Positions 24,197 through 33,510 of a stretch of DNA of 64,000 bases are shown piece after piece. Each line of letters opens with the position of its first letter. Within the stretch, counting starts at the first letter, position 1. This DNA comes from Halichondria panicea (taxonomy: Eukaryota > Porifera > Demospongiae > Suberitida > Halichondriidae). The notes beneath the pieces were generated by a model. That model was not told where the DNA came from and did not search any database. It saw nothing but the letters and a program-made list of their open reading frames with translations. A program made the position numbers and the translations under genes. The stretch spans positions 4,921,702-4,985,701 of the forward strand of contig NC_087393.1 in NCBI RefSeq assembly GCF_963675165.1, in the 5' to 3' direction.

Positions 24197-26602
24197 TTAG
24201 TCTGATATGTCATCAGTGTCGAAGTCTTTCCAAGTAACTATTCTTTTCAAATGTTGTGAAATCGATTCTTCCTCGCTCAGTCCGAGCTTGAGTTTAAGGA
24301 TTGGGACTATTGGAGGCATGAACATTAGAACACAGCACAGTGTTACGGTGATTAAGAAGAAAGCACAAATGTTCAGATATGCTACGTGAATGTTAATATC
24401 TCTCAACAGAAAGTAGAGTGGAAATCCAATCCCTCCTAGAACTGTCAGACTGTACACAAGTATGTTGACTTTTTTGGTATGGCTGAAATGTTTTCGTTGA
24501 ATCTTTCGATTTAGTACCGAAAAAATAACAAGTAAAATAGCAATTCCTCCCTTGTAAATTGAAACTCCTGTTATCCAATATTCTATATTTTGACACGTAC
24601 AACTTGAGTGAATATATAATGATTGACTGTGCAAAATAATTTCTGTGGTCTGCACAAGTGTCCATGGGCTGTACACGATCCACAGTATACACACAACCAC
24701 ATCAACCGCTACAAAGGCAATAACACCACAGATTAGCGCCTTGTCGTTCAGTAGTACTCCCGGGCTTTTATTTCTGAAATGCTTGAACAATCGGAAAACT
24801 CTCCATATTCTCACAAAGATAGTTCCAAAAATCAGAGAAGAGCCGATCATTAAACACCACATTACTGCACTGCATAGCACCGGGTATATCACTTCATATT
24901 TTGTTAAGAAAGCTTCTTGAACTGTGTGTATAATAGTTGCTAGTGAAAAGAGATAGCAGCCTGAGAAAATCAGGTGACTAAGGTTAGGGCTTACAGCTTT
25001 GATGCTGCGATGTCTACTCCACAGCATGAAGGCAGTCTGTAGCAGAACCAGTAATATTACAAATATGATTGCAGTGAAGAGTATGATTAACCCAACACTA
25101 AGGTGAATATGGATCGGTACTTCTTCAAATCGGTCGCTAATGAATCCAAATCCTGTGCATTGTAGACTTTGTTCAGCAGCGTATTTTGTTAAAGGTACTT
25201 CGATTAGACCGCTTGTGTTGGTTCGATATAATTGTGTTACAAAAATTGTCGTTTGCACACTTTTTGTGAGAGTGTTAAACTTCACACGCCCTGTGGCTCC
25301 AGTGAAGGAGACGTTTAATAACTTGCTTGATAGCAGTTGTGTAAAGTTAGACATCATCCCAGTCTTGTACGAACTAAGATTGTATCCATCCATTGAAAGT
25401 TGGTCTAACGCAAGACCAAGAGCCAATCCTGCATCATAGTATGTGTTCTCCCAGAAGCTAGACGGCATGTACATTTCAATAGTTTTTCTGGTAGCGTTCA
25501 ATATTCTCTGTACTTTGGGCTCATTGCTGTGTACTGTGAAGAAATCTTCATACTGCTTTCTGTAAGTTGAATAGTTTTGAGAAGTCACTGAAATGTTACC
25601 TTCGTCTAATATTAGACTGTATTTGTTTAGAATTGAACCATTGGCAGCTTTTTCTATTTCATTTGCAGAACATTGGTAAACGTTTCCATTGAATTCAAAG
25701 TTTTCCACTTCTTTCTTGAAATCTCTTATAGATCTCTCGCTGAATATCCATTGGTACTGAGGGTAGATCATGTCAAACTTGTATGCCAAACACATCAACT
25801 TTTGAGCTATTTTGTCACCGGCAAAAACTACAATTATTCTGACTCTTTTCTCTTTCAGTTCATTTAAATTGAATGACAGTACATTCACATCTCTGTCATT
25901 GATATCATACACTGGTGAGTTAAATTTAATTATAGGTCTCAGTCGCTCTTCAAATCTCTGATTTGTAGTTTGGAAATTTCCAGCAAGTCCGTCAAAAATA
26001 ACTCCTATGCTTGACCAACCAACGCACTCTATCAGTTTTGCAATACTCTCAATGTAGGCCAAAGAGGAGGATAACATAGTAAAGGTGGTGCTGAAGTTGG
26101 ATGTCTCAATTTGCGGAGAGTTTGCAGTTGGAGCAATTTGGAGCATGTTTATATCTGGTCTTGCGATAAGTGGAGCGAGTGCAATAGCAACATCCGAGCA
26201 TGCTGATCCGATAATACCAACAACATTTTTAGGTTCGTCTGCAGTTCGTGAGAATTGTCTATCTGCATCTTCTTCCAGTTGGTTGTAGTAGGTGCCGGAT
26301 AGTAATGAAGAGAATACGTTTACCGGAATAGAATTTCCTGATCTGCAACCACAATCTCGTTCAATTAATATCAGTTTGTAGTTTCTCAAGATGTCGAAAT
26401 TGTTGTTTATGTGCTCAAATGCCAGTCTCACAGCAGGTGTCAGAGAGATTCCTGCGTCCCATCCAGTGTTTGTGATCGGATGAGGGTACGGTGCCGTAAC
26501 TAACACATACAGTGGATGCTTCTCTTCCACCAGAGCTAATGATAAACTAGTGAGTAGCACTACTGTCAAAAAGAAGCAATGTTCTAGCTTGTGTTTAGAC
26601 AT
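24197..26602 (-). CDS. GABA-B-like class C G-protein-coupled receptor 2 (intronless)
   Basis: Single exon. I start at the ATG at 26602 (801 aa) because it begins directly with a good signal peptide (MSKHKLEHCFFLTVVLLTSL). An in-frame ATG at 26662 would add 20 polar residues before it. The venus-flytrap domain (about 30-480) contains GIIGSACSDVAIALAP and QIAPTANSPQI, matching the ligand-binding serine region of GABA-B1, though the GCS of receptor 1 is ACS here. Seven membrane segments follow; SSLIFGTIFVRIWRVF marks TM3/IL2 and KVNILVYSLTVLGGIGFPL marks TM6. The tail is about 38 residues, acidic at its end (DFDTDDISD), with no coiled coil. Closest relative in the window is receptor 1, with which it shares a near-identical 85-bp tract. 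Ligand unknown. Confidence 0.93.
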   Translation of the reverse strand: MSKHKLEHCFFLTVVLLTSLSLALVEEKHPLYVLVTAPYPHPITNTGWDAGISLTPAVRLAFEHINNNFDILRNYKLILIERDCGCRSGNSIPVNVFSSLLSGTYYNQLEEDADRQFSRTADEPKNVVGIIGSACSDVAIALAPLIARPDINMLQIAPTANSPQIETSNFSTTFTMLSSSLAYIESIAKLIECVGWSSIGVIFDGLAGNFQTTNQRFEERLRPIIKFNSPVYDINDRDVNVLSFNLNELKEKRVRIIVVFAGDKIAQKLMCLAYKFDMIYPQYQWIFSERSIRDFKKEVENFEFNGNVYQCSANEIEKAANGSILNKYSLILDEGNISVTSQNYSTYRKQYEDFFTVHSNEPKVQRILNATRKTIEMYMPSSFWENTYYDAGLALGLALDQLSMDGYNLSSYKTGMMSNFTQLLSSKLLNVSFTGATGRVKFNTLTKSVQTTIFVTQLYRTNTSGLIEVPLTKYAAEQSLQCTGFGFISDRFEEVPIHIHLSVGLIILFTAIIFVILLVLLQTAFMLWSRHRSIKAVSPNLSHLIFSGCYLFSLATIIHTVQEAFLTKYEVIYPVLCSAVMWCLMIGSSLIFGTIFVRIWRVFRLFKHFRNKSPGVLLNDKALICGVIAFVAVDVVVCILWIVYSPWTLVQTTEIILHSQSLYIHSSCTCQNIEYWITGVSIYKGGIAILLVIFSVLNRKIQRKHFSHTKKVNILVYSLTVLGGIGFPLYFLLRDINIHVAYLNICAFFLITVTLCCVLMFMPPIVPILKLKLGLSEEESISQHLKRIVTWKDFDTDDISD

Positions 26603-27066
26603 AGTGTCACTGTTCTTGCATGCACTTTCAAAATTGGTTGTCTGCAGGGATTGCACTTTCAATTGATTGAGCAGGATCTAGATCTCACCTTTTATGCTAT
26701 AATAGCAGGAAATGAGATTCCACAGTGCATAAAGGAATCAACACCCTCAGTTTCTGGCAATTAGACTGGCAATTTTAGAATAATGTGCATGCGTGATGTA
26801 GATCATTGCCTTTCCTGTGAGCATCTGCATGGACGATGCCAAAAACAGTCTAACCACAACATGAACAAAGGGCATAATTATATATCTACATGTGACTCAT
26901 TGTGTGAAGTGGGGTGTTATCACTGATACAGATCTAGACTCTGCACCTAAACAATTGTATCGTAGCTACCGTGTACCGGGAATTAATTAGCTAGCTAGCT
27001 AGCTGTGGCAATCATCTGTCACTATAAACACTCTAGTCGAGTGAAGTGTTCTAGGACGAAGTAAAA
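26603..27066. promoter_or_regulatory. Divergent upstream region of receptors 2 (-) and 3 (+)
   Basis: About 460 bp between start codons. It is AT-rich with a TAGCTAGCTAGCTAGC run near 26987. A shared promoter region is inferred from the head-to-head layout; I recognise no core element. Confidence 0.4.
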
Positions 27067-29439
27067 ATGAAAGAATTCAAGGGTTTGTGCATTGTTGTTT
27101 TGATAATAGATCTAGTTATTCTGAGATGTGGATGCTCTGTGTCAACAACCTCAAGTGCTTCTACAAGCATCTGTCAACCTACACACTCTTGTAATAACAC
27201 TACACTAATCTGCAGAACTGATGGGAAAAAAGATAAGCAAGTACTATATATTCTGGCCATGGGTCCTTATCCAAAAGATAATCCTTCTAATAACCCCAGC
27301 TGGTCAGGGGGTCCTCAGGTAGTCTCCGGAGTGCTGCTCGCTGCAGAGCACATCAACTGTGATCCAGATATCCTTCCTGATTACCGGATCAAGGTCATCG
27401 TTTCTGATGGTGGCTGCGAACATACATCAAGAGCTTTTGCCAATTTGACATCCAGTGTTTACCTACATCGTAGACCAGCTGTTGAGAATGTGGTTGGTGT
27501 TGTTGGTGGGGCGTGTTCCGAATCGGCCTTGGTTGTAGCGAAGCATGTTAATCGTGATAATCTCAGCTTAGTGCAAATTGCTCCAAGTGCTACCTCTCCT
27601 CTCTTTGTCAGAAATCTGACCAAATATAGTAGCACTATGCGACTCACTGTCAATGCTCTGTTGTTTGTCAAAGCTTTTACCCATATTATTGTCGAACAGA
27701 AATACGAAGAAGTAGCACTGCTTTACGATTTCCAACGTAGTTACATGCTTGAAGTTTCTGATGCTTTTGAGAAAGCTTTGAAAAAGGTGAATGTCAATGT
27801 TTCGATGAACCTGCCTATTTTTGATTTCCTGGTTGATAAAGCATTGGAAGATCTGAGAGATACTCATAGACTCATCTTCGTCTTTGCTGGAAGGAAGTTA
27901 TCCAAACTGGTTCTTTGTATGGCATACAATAAAGGGATGCTATGGCCAAGCTACCAATTCATTTTTATCAATCGGCGACTGAGTAATTTTGTGACAGCTG
28001 TTAATATAACAGACCGTGTCACAAAAGAAATACTTGCTTACTGCTCTGAAGAACAAATGTTTGAGGCTGTTCAAACTGCTACCATTTTTGAGCCCCAATT
28101 AACAAGACCTGATAGAAATACGAAGACAGTGAGTGGTTACACATACAATGAAATTGAATGTCAGTATAACCGGACTCTTCAGAACCATATACAGTCCCTC
28201 GACATAAAAGCAGATGATGTAATTGACACAGAGTATCAGAATGCCTACTACGATTCTACTTGGGCCTTAGCAATGAGTTTGCATAATGCTCAACCCAAGG
28301 TCAACTTGAGCACTTATCATTACGGTCAACCAAATAACACAAAATTCATTTTTGAACAATTCTTCAATCTTTCGTTCGAGGGAGCTTTTGGGAGAGTAGA
28401 ATTCAGTAGAGACACGTACGATACAAAAGACGTTGCTATAGTGAACATATACAAACAAAACATTAGCAATTTAAACTGCACTGAGTCAAAAATCGTGGCA
28501 TTTTACAGTTCAAAAACCAGTCTTGTCAATCTTTTTAATTCCACATTTGTCGATTCGTCTGTGTTCGTCAAAAAGATGGTTTACCCTCCACTGGTGTTGG
28601 GTTTGACTATTATGGCCGTGACAATTGTCGTCTTACTCGTGATCGGAGTATTACAATGTATAAATTGGAATCTGGGTGACGTTAAGAACCTCAAGGCTAC
28701 TAGCCCTCAATTGAATAATCTAATTTTCTCAGGTTGCTACCTCCTGTTGTTGGCAGTTGTGGTTTACTCGTTCATTTCAGTGTTTCTCATAGAGCTTAGA
28801 GACCACATCACACATTTTCCAGTTGTGTTTAGTGTTTTTTGTAACGTTCAAGCTTGGGTGACAACTTATGCTTTTTCTCTCATATTTGGAACAATTTGTA
28901 TGAAAACTTGGAGGATCTGGCGAATATTCACTCACTTCAGCTCCAGTCCATTGAAGTTTGCTGGTGATGGAGTTCTTGTTGGATTTGTTGTGATTCTAAT
29001 AACAATTGATACAGTCTATCTCATAGTGTGGATTTCCACAAACCCTTTGTATATGATTTTAATCGGTGATAACAGCCGTCAAATTGCTATATGCAGCTCC
29101 GATGGATTCACTGTGGCTTGGGTGTTAGTTCTGGTGTGTTACAAGCTGTTGGTGATATTCTTCGTCTTCTATCTCTCCATCAAGACTCGAAAGATCAGTA
29201 GGAAGGAGTTCAAGCAGACTAAGAGCATTAATATGCTCATCTATATTCAGCTTTTCAATTTCACTTTAGGAATTGCACCATATGCAATTGTCACTGCTAG
29301 TAGATCTTTTGATGAAGGGCCCATTATCGCAGCGTATGTGTTTTACTGCATGACTTATATTATTGCAGTTGTTTTTTGTATTATTCTTGTCTTTCTACCT
29401 CCTATTTACCTTGTTCTACGAAAGAGGTTGTTACAATAG
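27067..29439 (+). CDS. GABA-B-like class C G-protein-coupled receptor 3 (intronless)
   Basis: Single exon, 790 aa. Signal peptide 1-25, then a Ser/Thr- and Cys-containing lead (four Cys within about 25 residues) absent from receptors 1 and 2. The ligand-binding domain follows: YILAMGPYPK, SWSGGPQVVSGVLLAAEHIN, ILPDYRIKVI, GGACSESALVVA and QIAPSATSPLF, all placed as in GABA-B subunits. YYDSTWALAMSL matches the YDAIWALALAL region. TM1 begins near 520; YAFSLIFGTICMKTWRIW is TM3/IL2; KSINMLIYIQLFNFTLG is TM6. The protein stops about nine residues after TM7 (RKRLLQ), so it has essentially no cytoplasmic tail and no coiled coil or ER-retention RSRR-type signal. Sister of receptor 4, about 320 bp downstream. 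Confidence 0.93.
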   Translation: MKEFKGLCIVVLIIDLVILRCGCSVSTTSSASTSICQPTHSCNNTTLICRTDGKKDKQVLYILAMGPYPKDNPSNNPSWSGGPQVVSGVLLAAEHINCDPDILPDYRIKVIVSDGGCEHTSRAFANLTSSVYLHRRPAVENVVGVVGGACSESALVVAKHVNRDNLSLVQIAPSATSPLFVRNLTKYSSTMRLTVNALLFVKAFTHIIVEQKYEEVALLYDFQRSYMLEVSDAFEKALKKVNVNVSMNLPIFDFLVDKALEDLRDTHRLIFVFAGRKLSKLVLCMAYNKGMLWPSYQFIFINRRLSNFVTAVNITDRVTKEILAYCSEEQMFEAVQTATIFEPQLTRPDRNTKTVSGYTYNEIECQYNRTLQNHIQSLDIKADDVIDTEYQNAYYDSTWALAMSLHNAQPKVNLSTYHYGQPNNTKFIFEQFFNLSFEGAFGRVEFSRDTYDTKDVAIVNIYKQNISNLNCTESKIVAFYSSKTSLVNLFNSTFVDSSVFVKKMVYPPLVLGLTIMAVTIVVLLVIGVLQCINWNLGDVKNLKATSPQLNNLIFSGCYLLLLAVVVYSFISVFLIELRDHITHFPVVFSVFCNVQAWVTTYAFSLIFGTICMKTWRIWRIFTHFSSSPLKFAGDGVLVGFVVILITIDTVYLIVWISTNPLYMILIGDNSRQIAICSSDGFTVAWVLVLVCYKLLVIFFVFYLSIKTRKISRKEFKQTKSINMLIYIQLFNFTLGIAPYAIVTASRSFDEGPIIAAYVFYCMTYIIAVVFCIILVFLPPIYLVLRKRLLQ

Positions 29440-29765
29440 CTATTTATATATCTTTGTATTTAATTTATATAATTGCGTTTTAAAACTGGTAATGAACATT
29501 ACTATAATATGGATATGGAAGTTGCTCTGGATGTTGTTTGACACCTCACTAGCCTTGATTCGAGGCTAGTGTTTGACACTTGTAATAATGGTTGAATATC
29601 TGGTAATGGGCATTACTTTAATAGTTGTATAATAATGATTAGATAAATAAATGCACCCACATACGTACGTACGCAATTATAAAGTTCTCCGCCATTAGCG
29701 CTATAGCAGCAGTATAATAGCTAGTCTAGTATAGTAGTAGCTAGCTAAGATAAACAGTGCCAAAA
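29440..29765. other. Intergenic region between receptors 3 and 4
   Basis: 326 bp. A short inverted pair, CCTCACTAGCCTTGATTCGAG and GGCTAGTG, occurs near 29545-29572. AATAAA at 29646 is a candidate polyadenylation signal for receptor 3. The rest must hold the start region of receptor 4. Confidence 0.5.
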
Positions 29766-32162
29766 ATGAGCAAGCTAGACAAGTGTGTGAACTCTGCTGC
29801 TGTGCAAACGTTGCTTCTTGTGCTGCTATCAGTGTCAGTTCGTTCAGAAGTAGATCCACAAGTGTGCAACTACACTACACCAAGCTCAGTAAAAGTATGT
29901 GAGGTCCCAATCTGTGATAATTCGGAACAAAAACCAATACTCTATTTTCTGGTCATGGGCCCTTATCCTAGAACCCCTGAGGATCCTGGGAATCAACCCA
30001 GCTGGCGTGGAGGCCCTGCAGTCATCCCAGGAGCCTTGCTAGCTGCTGAGCACATAAACTGTGATTCCAGGATTCTACCCGACTATCATATCAAGGTGAT
30101 AATCTCCGATGGTGGTTGTAACCTAACAAACATAAGAGCTTTGGTGAATATCACAACAAATATTTTCCTAAACCAGAGCAATGTATCAGATGGGAATGTA
30201 GTCGGGATTATTGGTGGAGCATGTTCTGAGTCAACGATTCTTGTGGCTGAGCTAGTTGCGCGTGATTCTCTCAGCTTAGTGCAAATTGCTCCTAGTGCTA
30301 CCTCTCCTATATTTGTCCAAAATCAGAGAGACTATAGCAATACCATACGACTAACTGTGAATGCTTTACTGTTTGTGAATGTGTTCAAGGAAATCATCGT
30401 GAAAAACGGTTACTCTGATGTGGCAATTCTTTATGATTCTGACCGAAGTTACCATATATCAGTTGCCAATGACTTCCAAACGGCTTTGGGAGATGTTGGT
30501 ATTAAAGCTAAAAGCGAGGCTGTTTCTACAACTCGTTTAATGGAGCCACTAAAAGAACTGAGAAATGAGAATAGACTGATATTTGTTTTTGCTGGAAGAG
30601 GAATCTCTCTTAAGATTTTATGCTTGGCTTATAATTTGGATATGGTATTTCCAAACTATCAGATTATATTCATTAACCGAAGAATGAACAATTTCATACA
30701 TAACTATACTCTTATCAATGACCCTGACACTGGAAAAAATATATACAATTGTTCTATAGATGATATGAAAGCTGCACTGCCAACAGCCACTCTCTTCGAG
30801 CCACGAGTGACTAGAGCAGACCAAGACACTAAGACTTTCAGTAATTACACCTATAATGAAATTGAGTGTCAGTACAATAAAACTCTTGAAGACCACAAGC
30901 ACTTTCTCTGTCTACCAAAAGTAACAGACACGGAGTATCAAAATGCATACTATGATTCTACTTGGGCCTTAGCAATGAGTTTGCATAATGCTCAACCTGA
31001 AGTAAATTTGACTGGCTATAAATATGGTCAGCCAAGCAATACTAAAGTAATCTTAAGCAAGTTCTTCGATCTTTCGTTTGAGGGAGCATTTGGAAAAGTG
31101 CAGTTCAATAACAGAACTTACGATACTGAAGACGTCGCCATTGTGAATATATTCCAGCAGAGGAACTTTACAGGTGATTCTGATAACATTACTTCACAAG
31201 TTGTTGCATTTTACAACTCTGAAACAAAAATCACCACTACCGAGGATACAGCTATCTTTATCAACTCATCTGTGTTTGAAAAAGAAGAGCCAAAATTAAT
31301 GCTTCCTCCCAAGGAATTAGGCTGGACTGTAATAGCCTTTGTTATAGTAATTGTGATTGTGATAGTGGTACTGCATTGCTTGAATGGAACTGTTTCAGAC
31401 CTTAAACATGTCAAAGCTACTAGCCCACAATTGAATCATCTCATTTTTTCTGGCTGTTACCTCATGCTGATCGGTGTTCTGGCCTACACTTACGTGTCTG
31501 TATTTTTTGATGATGGTGATGAACTCAATCGACTTTGGTTTAGTGTAGCATGCAATATTCAAGCTTGGGTATCAAATCTTGCGTTTTCTCTAATCTTTGG
31601 AACGATCTGCATGAAAACTTTGAGAATTTATCGAATTTTTAATCACTTTAGTTCCAGTCCAATAAAAGGTGCTGGTGATTCGGCTCTGATTGGTTTTGTT
31701 GTATTCTTAGTGTTGTTAGATGCTGCTTTTCTTTTAACCTGGGCTGCAATTGACCCTTTGCATCTTTTCGTACAAGGAACAAGCTCCAAAGTCGTCATGT
31801 GTAACTCCACAGATATTCGTCCTTGGATCATCACACTATTGCTAATTAAAGGAATTTTAATGATATGTGTATTATTTCTTTCCATAAAAACTCGGAAGAT
31901 TAACAAAAGGGAGTTCAAGCAAACGAAAGCTATTAACACTTTTTTGTACATTCAAATCTTCACTCTCGCATTAGGGATCACGCCATATGCAATCATTAAT
32001 GCCAGTCAAACTGTTGATCTCAACTCTATCATTGCAGCGTATGTACTGTATTGTGGAGCATACATATTAGCGACTATTTTTTGTGTAATTTTCATCTTTA
32101 TACCTCCGATCTATCCACATGTTAGACGAAAGTGGGCGGCTTGGACCAGTTACGTTGAATAG
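29766..32162 (+). CDS. GABA-B-like class C G-protein-coupled receptor 4 (intronless)
   Basis: Single exon, 798 aa from the ATG at 29766; the frame is open a little upstream but without an ATG. Signal peptide about 1-27, a Cys-containing lead as in receptor 3, then the venus-flytrap domain with LVMGPYPR, SWRGGPAVIPGALLAAEHIN, GGACSESTILVAEL and QIAPSATSPIF. YYDSTWALAMSLHNAQPE is almost the same in receptor 3, in protein and DNA. TM1 starts near 520 (GWTVIAFVIVIVIVIVV); LAFSLIFGTICMKTLRIY is TM3/IL2. The cytoplasmic end is short (about 15 residues). Many Asn-X-Ser/Thr sites in the ectodomain. Tandem duplicate of receptor 3; ligand and partner unknown. Confidence 0.93.
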   Translation: MSKLDKCVNSAAVQTLLLVLLSVSVRSEVDPQVCNYTTPSSVKVCEVPICDNSEQKPILYFLVMGPYPRTPEDPGNQPSWRGGPAVIPGALLAAEHINCDSRILPDYHIKVIISDGGCNLTNIRALVNITTNIFLNQSNVSDGNVVGIIGGACSESTILVAELVARDSLSLVQIAPSATSPIFVQNQRDYSNTIRLTVNALLFVNVFKEIIVKNGYSDVAILYDSDRSYHISVANDFQTALGDVGIKAKSEAVSTTRLMEPLKELRNENRLIFVFAGRGISLKILCLAYNLDMVFPNYQIIFINRRMNNFIHNYTLINDPDTGKNIYNCSIDDMKAALPTATLFEPRVTRADQDTKTFSNYTYNEIECQYNKTLEDHKHFLCLPKVTDTEYQNAYYDSTWALAMSLHNAQPEVNLTGYKYGQPSNTKVILSKFFDLSFEGAFGKVQFNNRTYDTEDVAIVNIFQQRNFTGDSDNITSQVVAFYNSETKITTTEDTAIFINSSVFEKEEPKLMLPPKELGWTVIAFVIVIVIVIVVLHCLNGTVSDLKHVKATSPQLNHLIFSGCYLMLIGVLAYTYVSVFFDDGDELNRLWFSVACNIQAWVSNLAFSLIFGTICMKTLRIYRIFNHFSSSPIKGAGDSALIGFVVFLVLLDAAFLLTWAAIDPLHLFVQGTSSKVVMCNSTDIRPWIITLLLIKGILMICVLFLSIKTRKINKREFKQTKAINTFLYIQIFTLALGITPYAIINASQTVDLNSIIAAYVLYCGAYILATIFCVIFIFIPPIYPHVRRKWAAWTSYVE

Positions 32163-32514
32163 TTTTCTTTTTGTATGACCACCTGTATATGATCTTTCAG
32201 TTGCTATGATCTTTGTTTGTTTTACATGAAGCAACTGCCAAAAATTATGGGTGCTGCATTAAAAATTAATCAGGCTGGAATGGATGGTTTCTTGGAATAT
32301 GTGCTCAGATTCTTAGTAAAGTGACCGCAAACATGTGCACAGATGTTACCGGAAATCGCAGCTAGTAATGTGTTGCACAGGAAGTGTACCGGAAGTACTG
32401 AGCTGGCATTAATTCCCTATGGGGGTGGGGCAGGGCTGGGTTAGCAGCAGCAAATCACTGCATTGCAAGTAGCTTTAGGAATCTCTCTCGTACTATTATA
32501 TTATAGTGAGAAAC
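32163..32514. other. Intergenic region between receptor 4 and ADAP gene A
   Basis: 352 bp, same-strand neighbours. Holds the 3' UTR of receptor 4 and the upstream region of ADAP-A. No additional gene or clear motif seen. Confidence 0.6.
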
Positions 32515-33477
32515 ATGTCGGGCTCGGAGTCTCCTACGAGGAGGGAGGTGATAGCACTCAAGAAAGAAGAAGGGAATGATATGTGTGCTGACTGTGGGCA
32601 GAAAGGTAGCTTCCATACCTCAACCCATTCACACACTTCCATTTTATTTGCACTGTCTGGGCTGGGTTGAGGTATTGTAAACAAAATGTTGACTCAAGCA
32701 TTTGTATCATGTCCCATAATATGATAGTCGTTATAAAAACGCTCCTCGTAGAGTAACTAGAAGTCACTGCGAGCGTGTCTTAGATGGACATTTCTAATGT
32801 GTCACATTCCGAGAAAAAATTCTTGAGTGTATGCCTCTCATGCAAGCAATGTGTTTGGATATGGGGGTGTTGTTAGTAGGTGACTGAGGTCTTATGATCT
32901 GATGAACTTTGTATTATTATTATTGGAATCATGAATTTTTGCCAGTTAAGTTATAAATAGCCTAATGAAGTGATAAGTGTACCAATAGTAGACCCTTACA
33001 TGTGTGTTTCCCATTGTTTCATTGGTCCTTTATAGTATGCAATTGTGGGCCAGACATCAGCTGTATAGTATTTTATGTCGAATATTTCAATAAGATATTT
33101 TACAGTGTACAAGCTAGTTGTAGTCGTCTGATTACTCTTCTGATATGACAAGCTCAAAACAAAACAATTTAGAACAGATGGTCTCGTTTGTTTGTATGCA
33201 ATTTACTGATGAGCAGTAGAAGATTTCACAATAGTTGTGATGCATTATTGTTAACTACGTGTATGTTCTAATCTCTGTGTAGAATTTAGAATTTGGTTTC
33301 AGTTACAAATCTGACGTTTTGATACGAACATTTTTGCATTGTGAGGCTTAATTATATGGGTAGAGCCAGTGATTGGAGCACTGGGCTTCACTGAGCTTCA
33401 CTGTAGCTCTAGGTATGCTTCCCTTTCCCCAGAAAATGTTGTATGTGAGAAGCCACTGAATATACTGCTAGGAACTG

Positions 33478-33510
<33 letters not shown>

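Noticed and set aside
29757-29765. Upstream GTG codon as start of receptor 4
   Set aside because: A eukaryotic nuclear gene would start at ATG; 29766 gives a good signal peptide.
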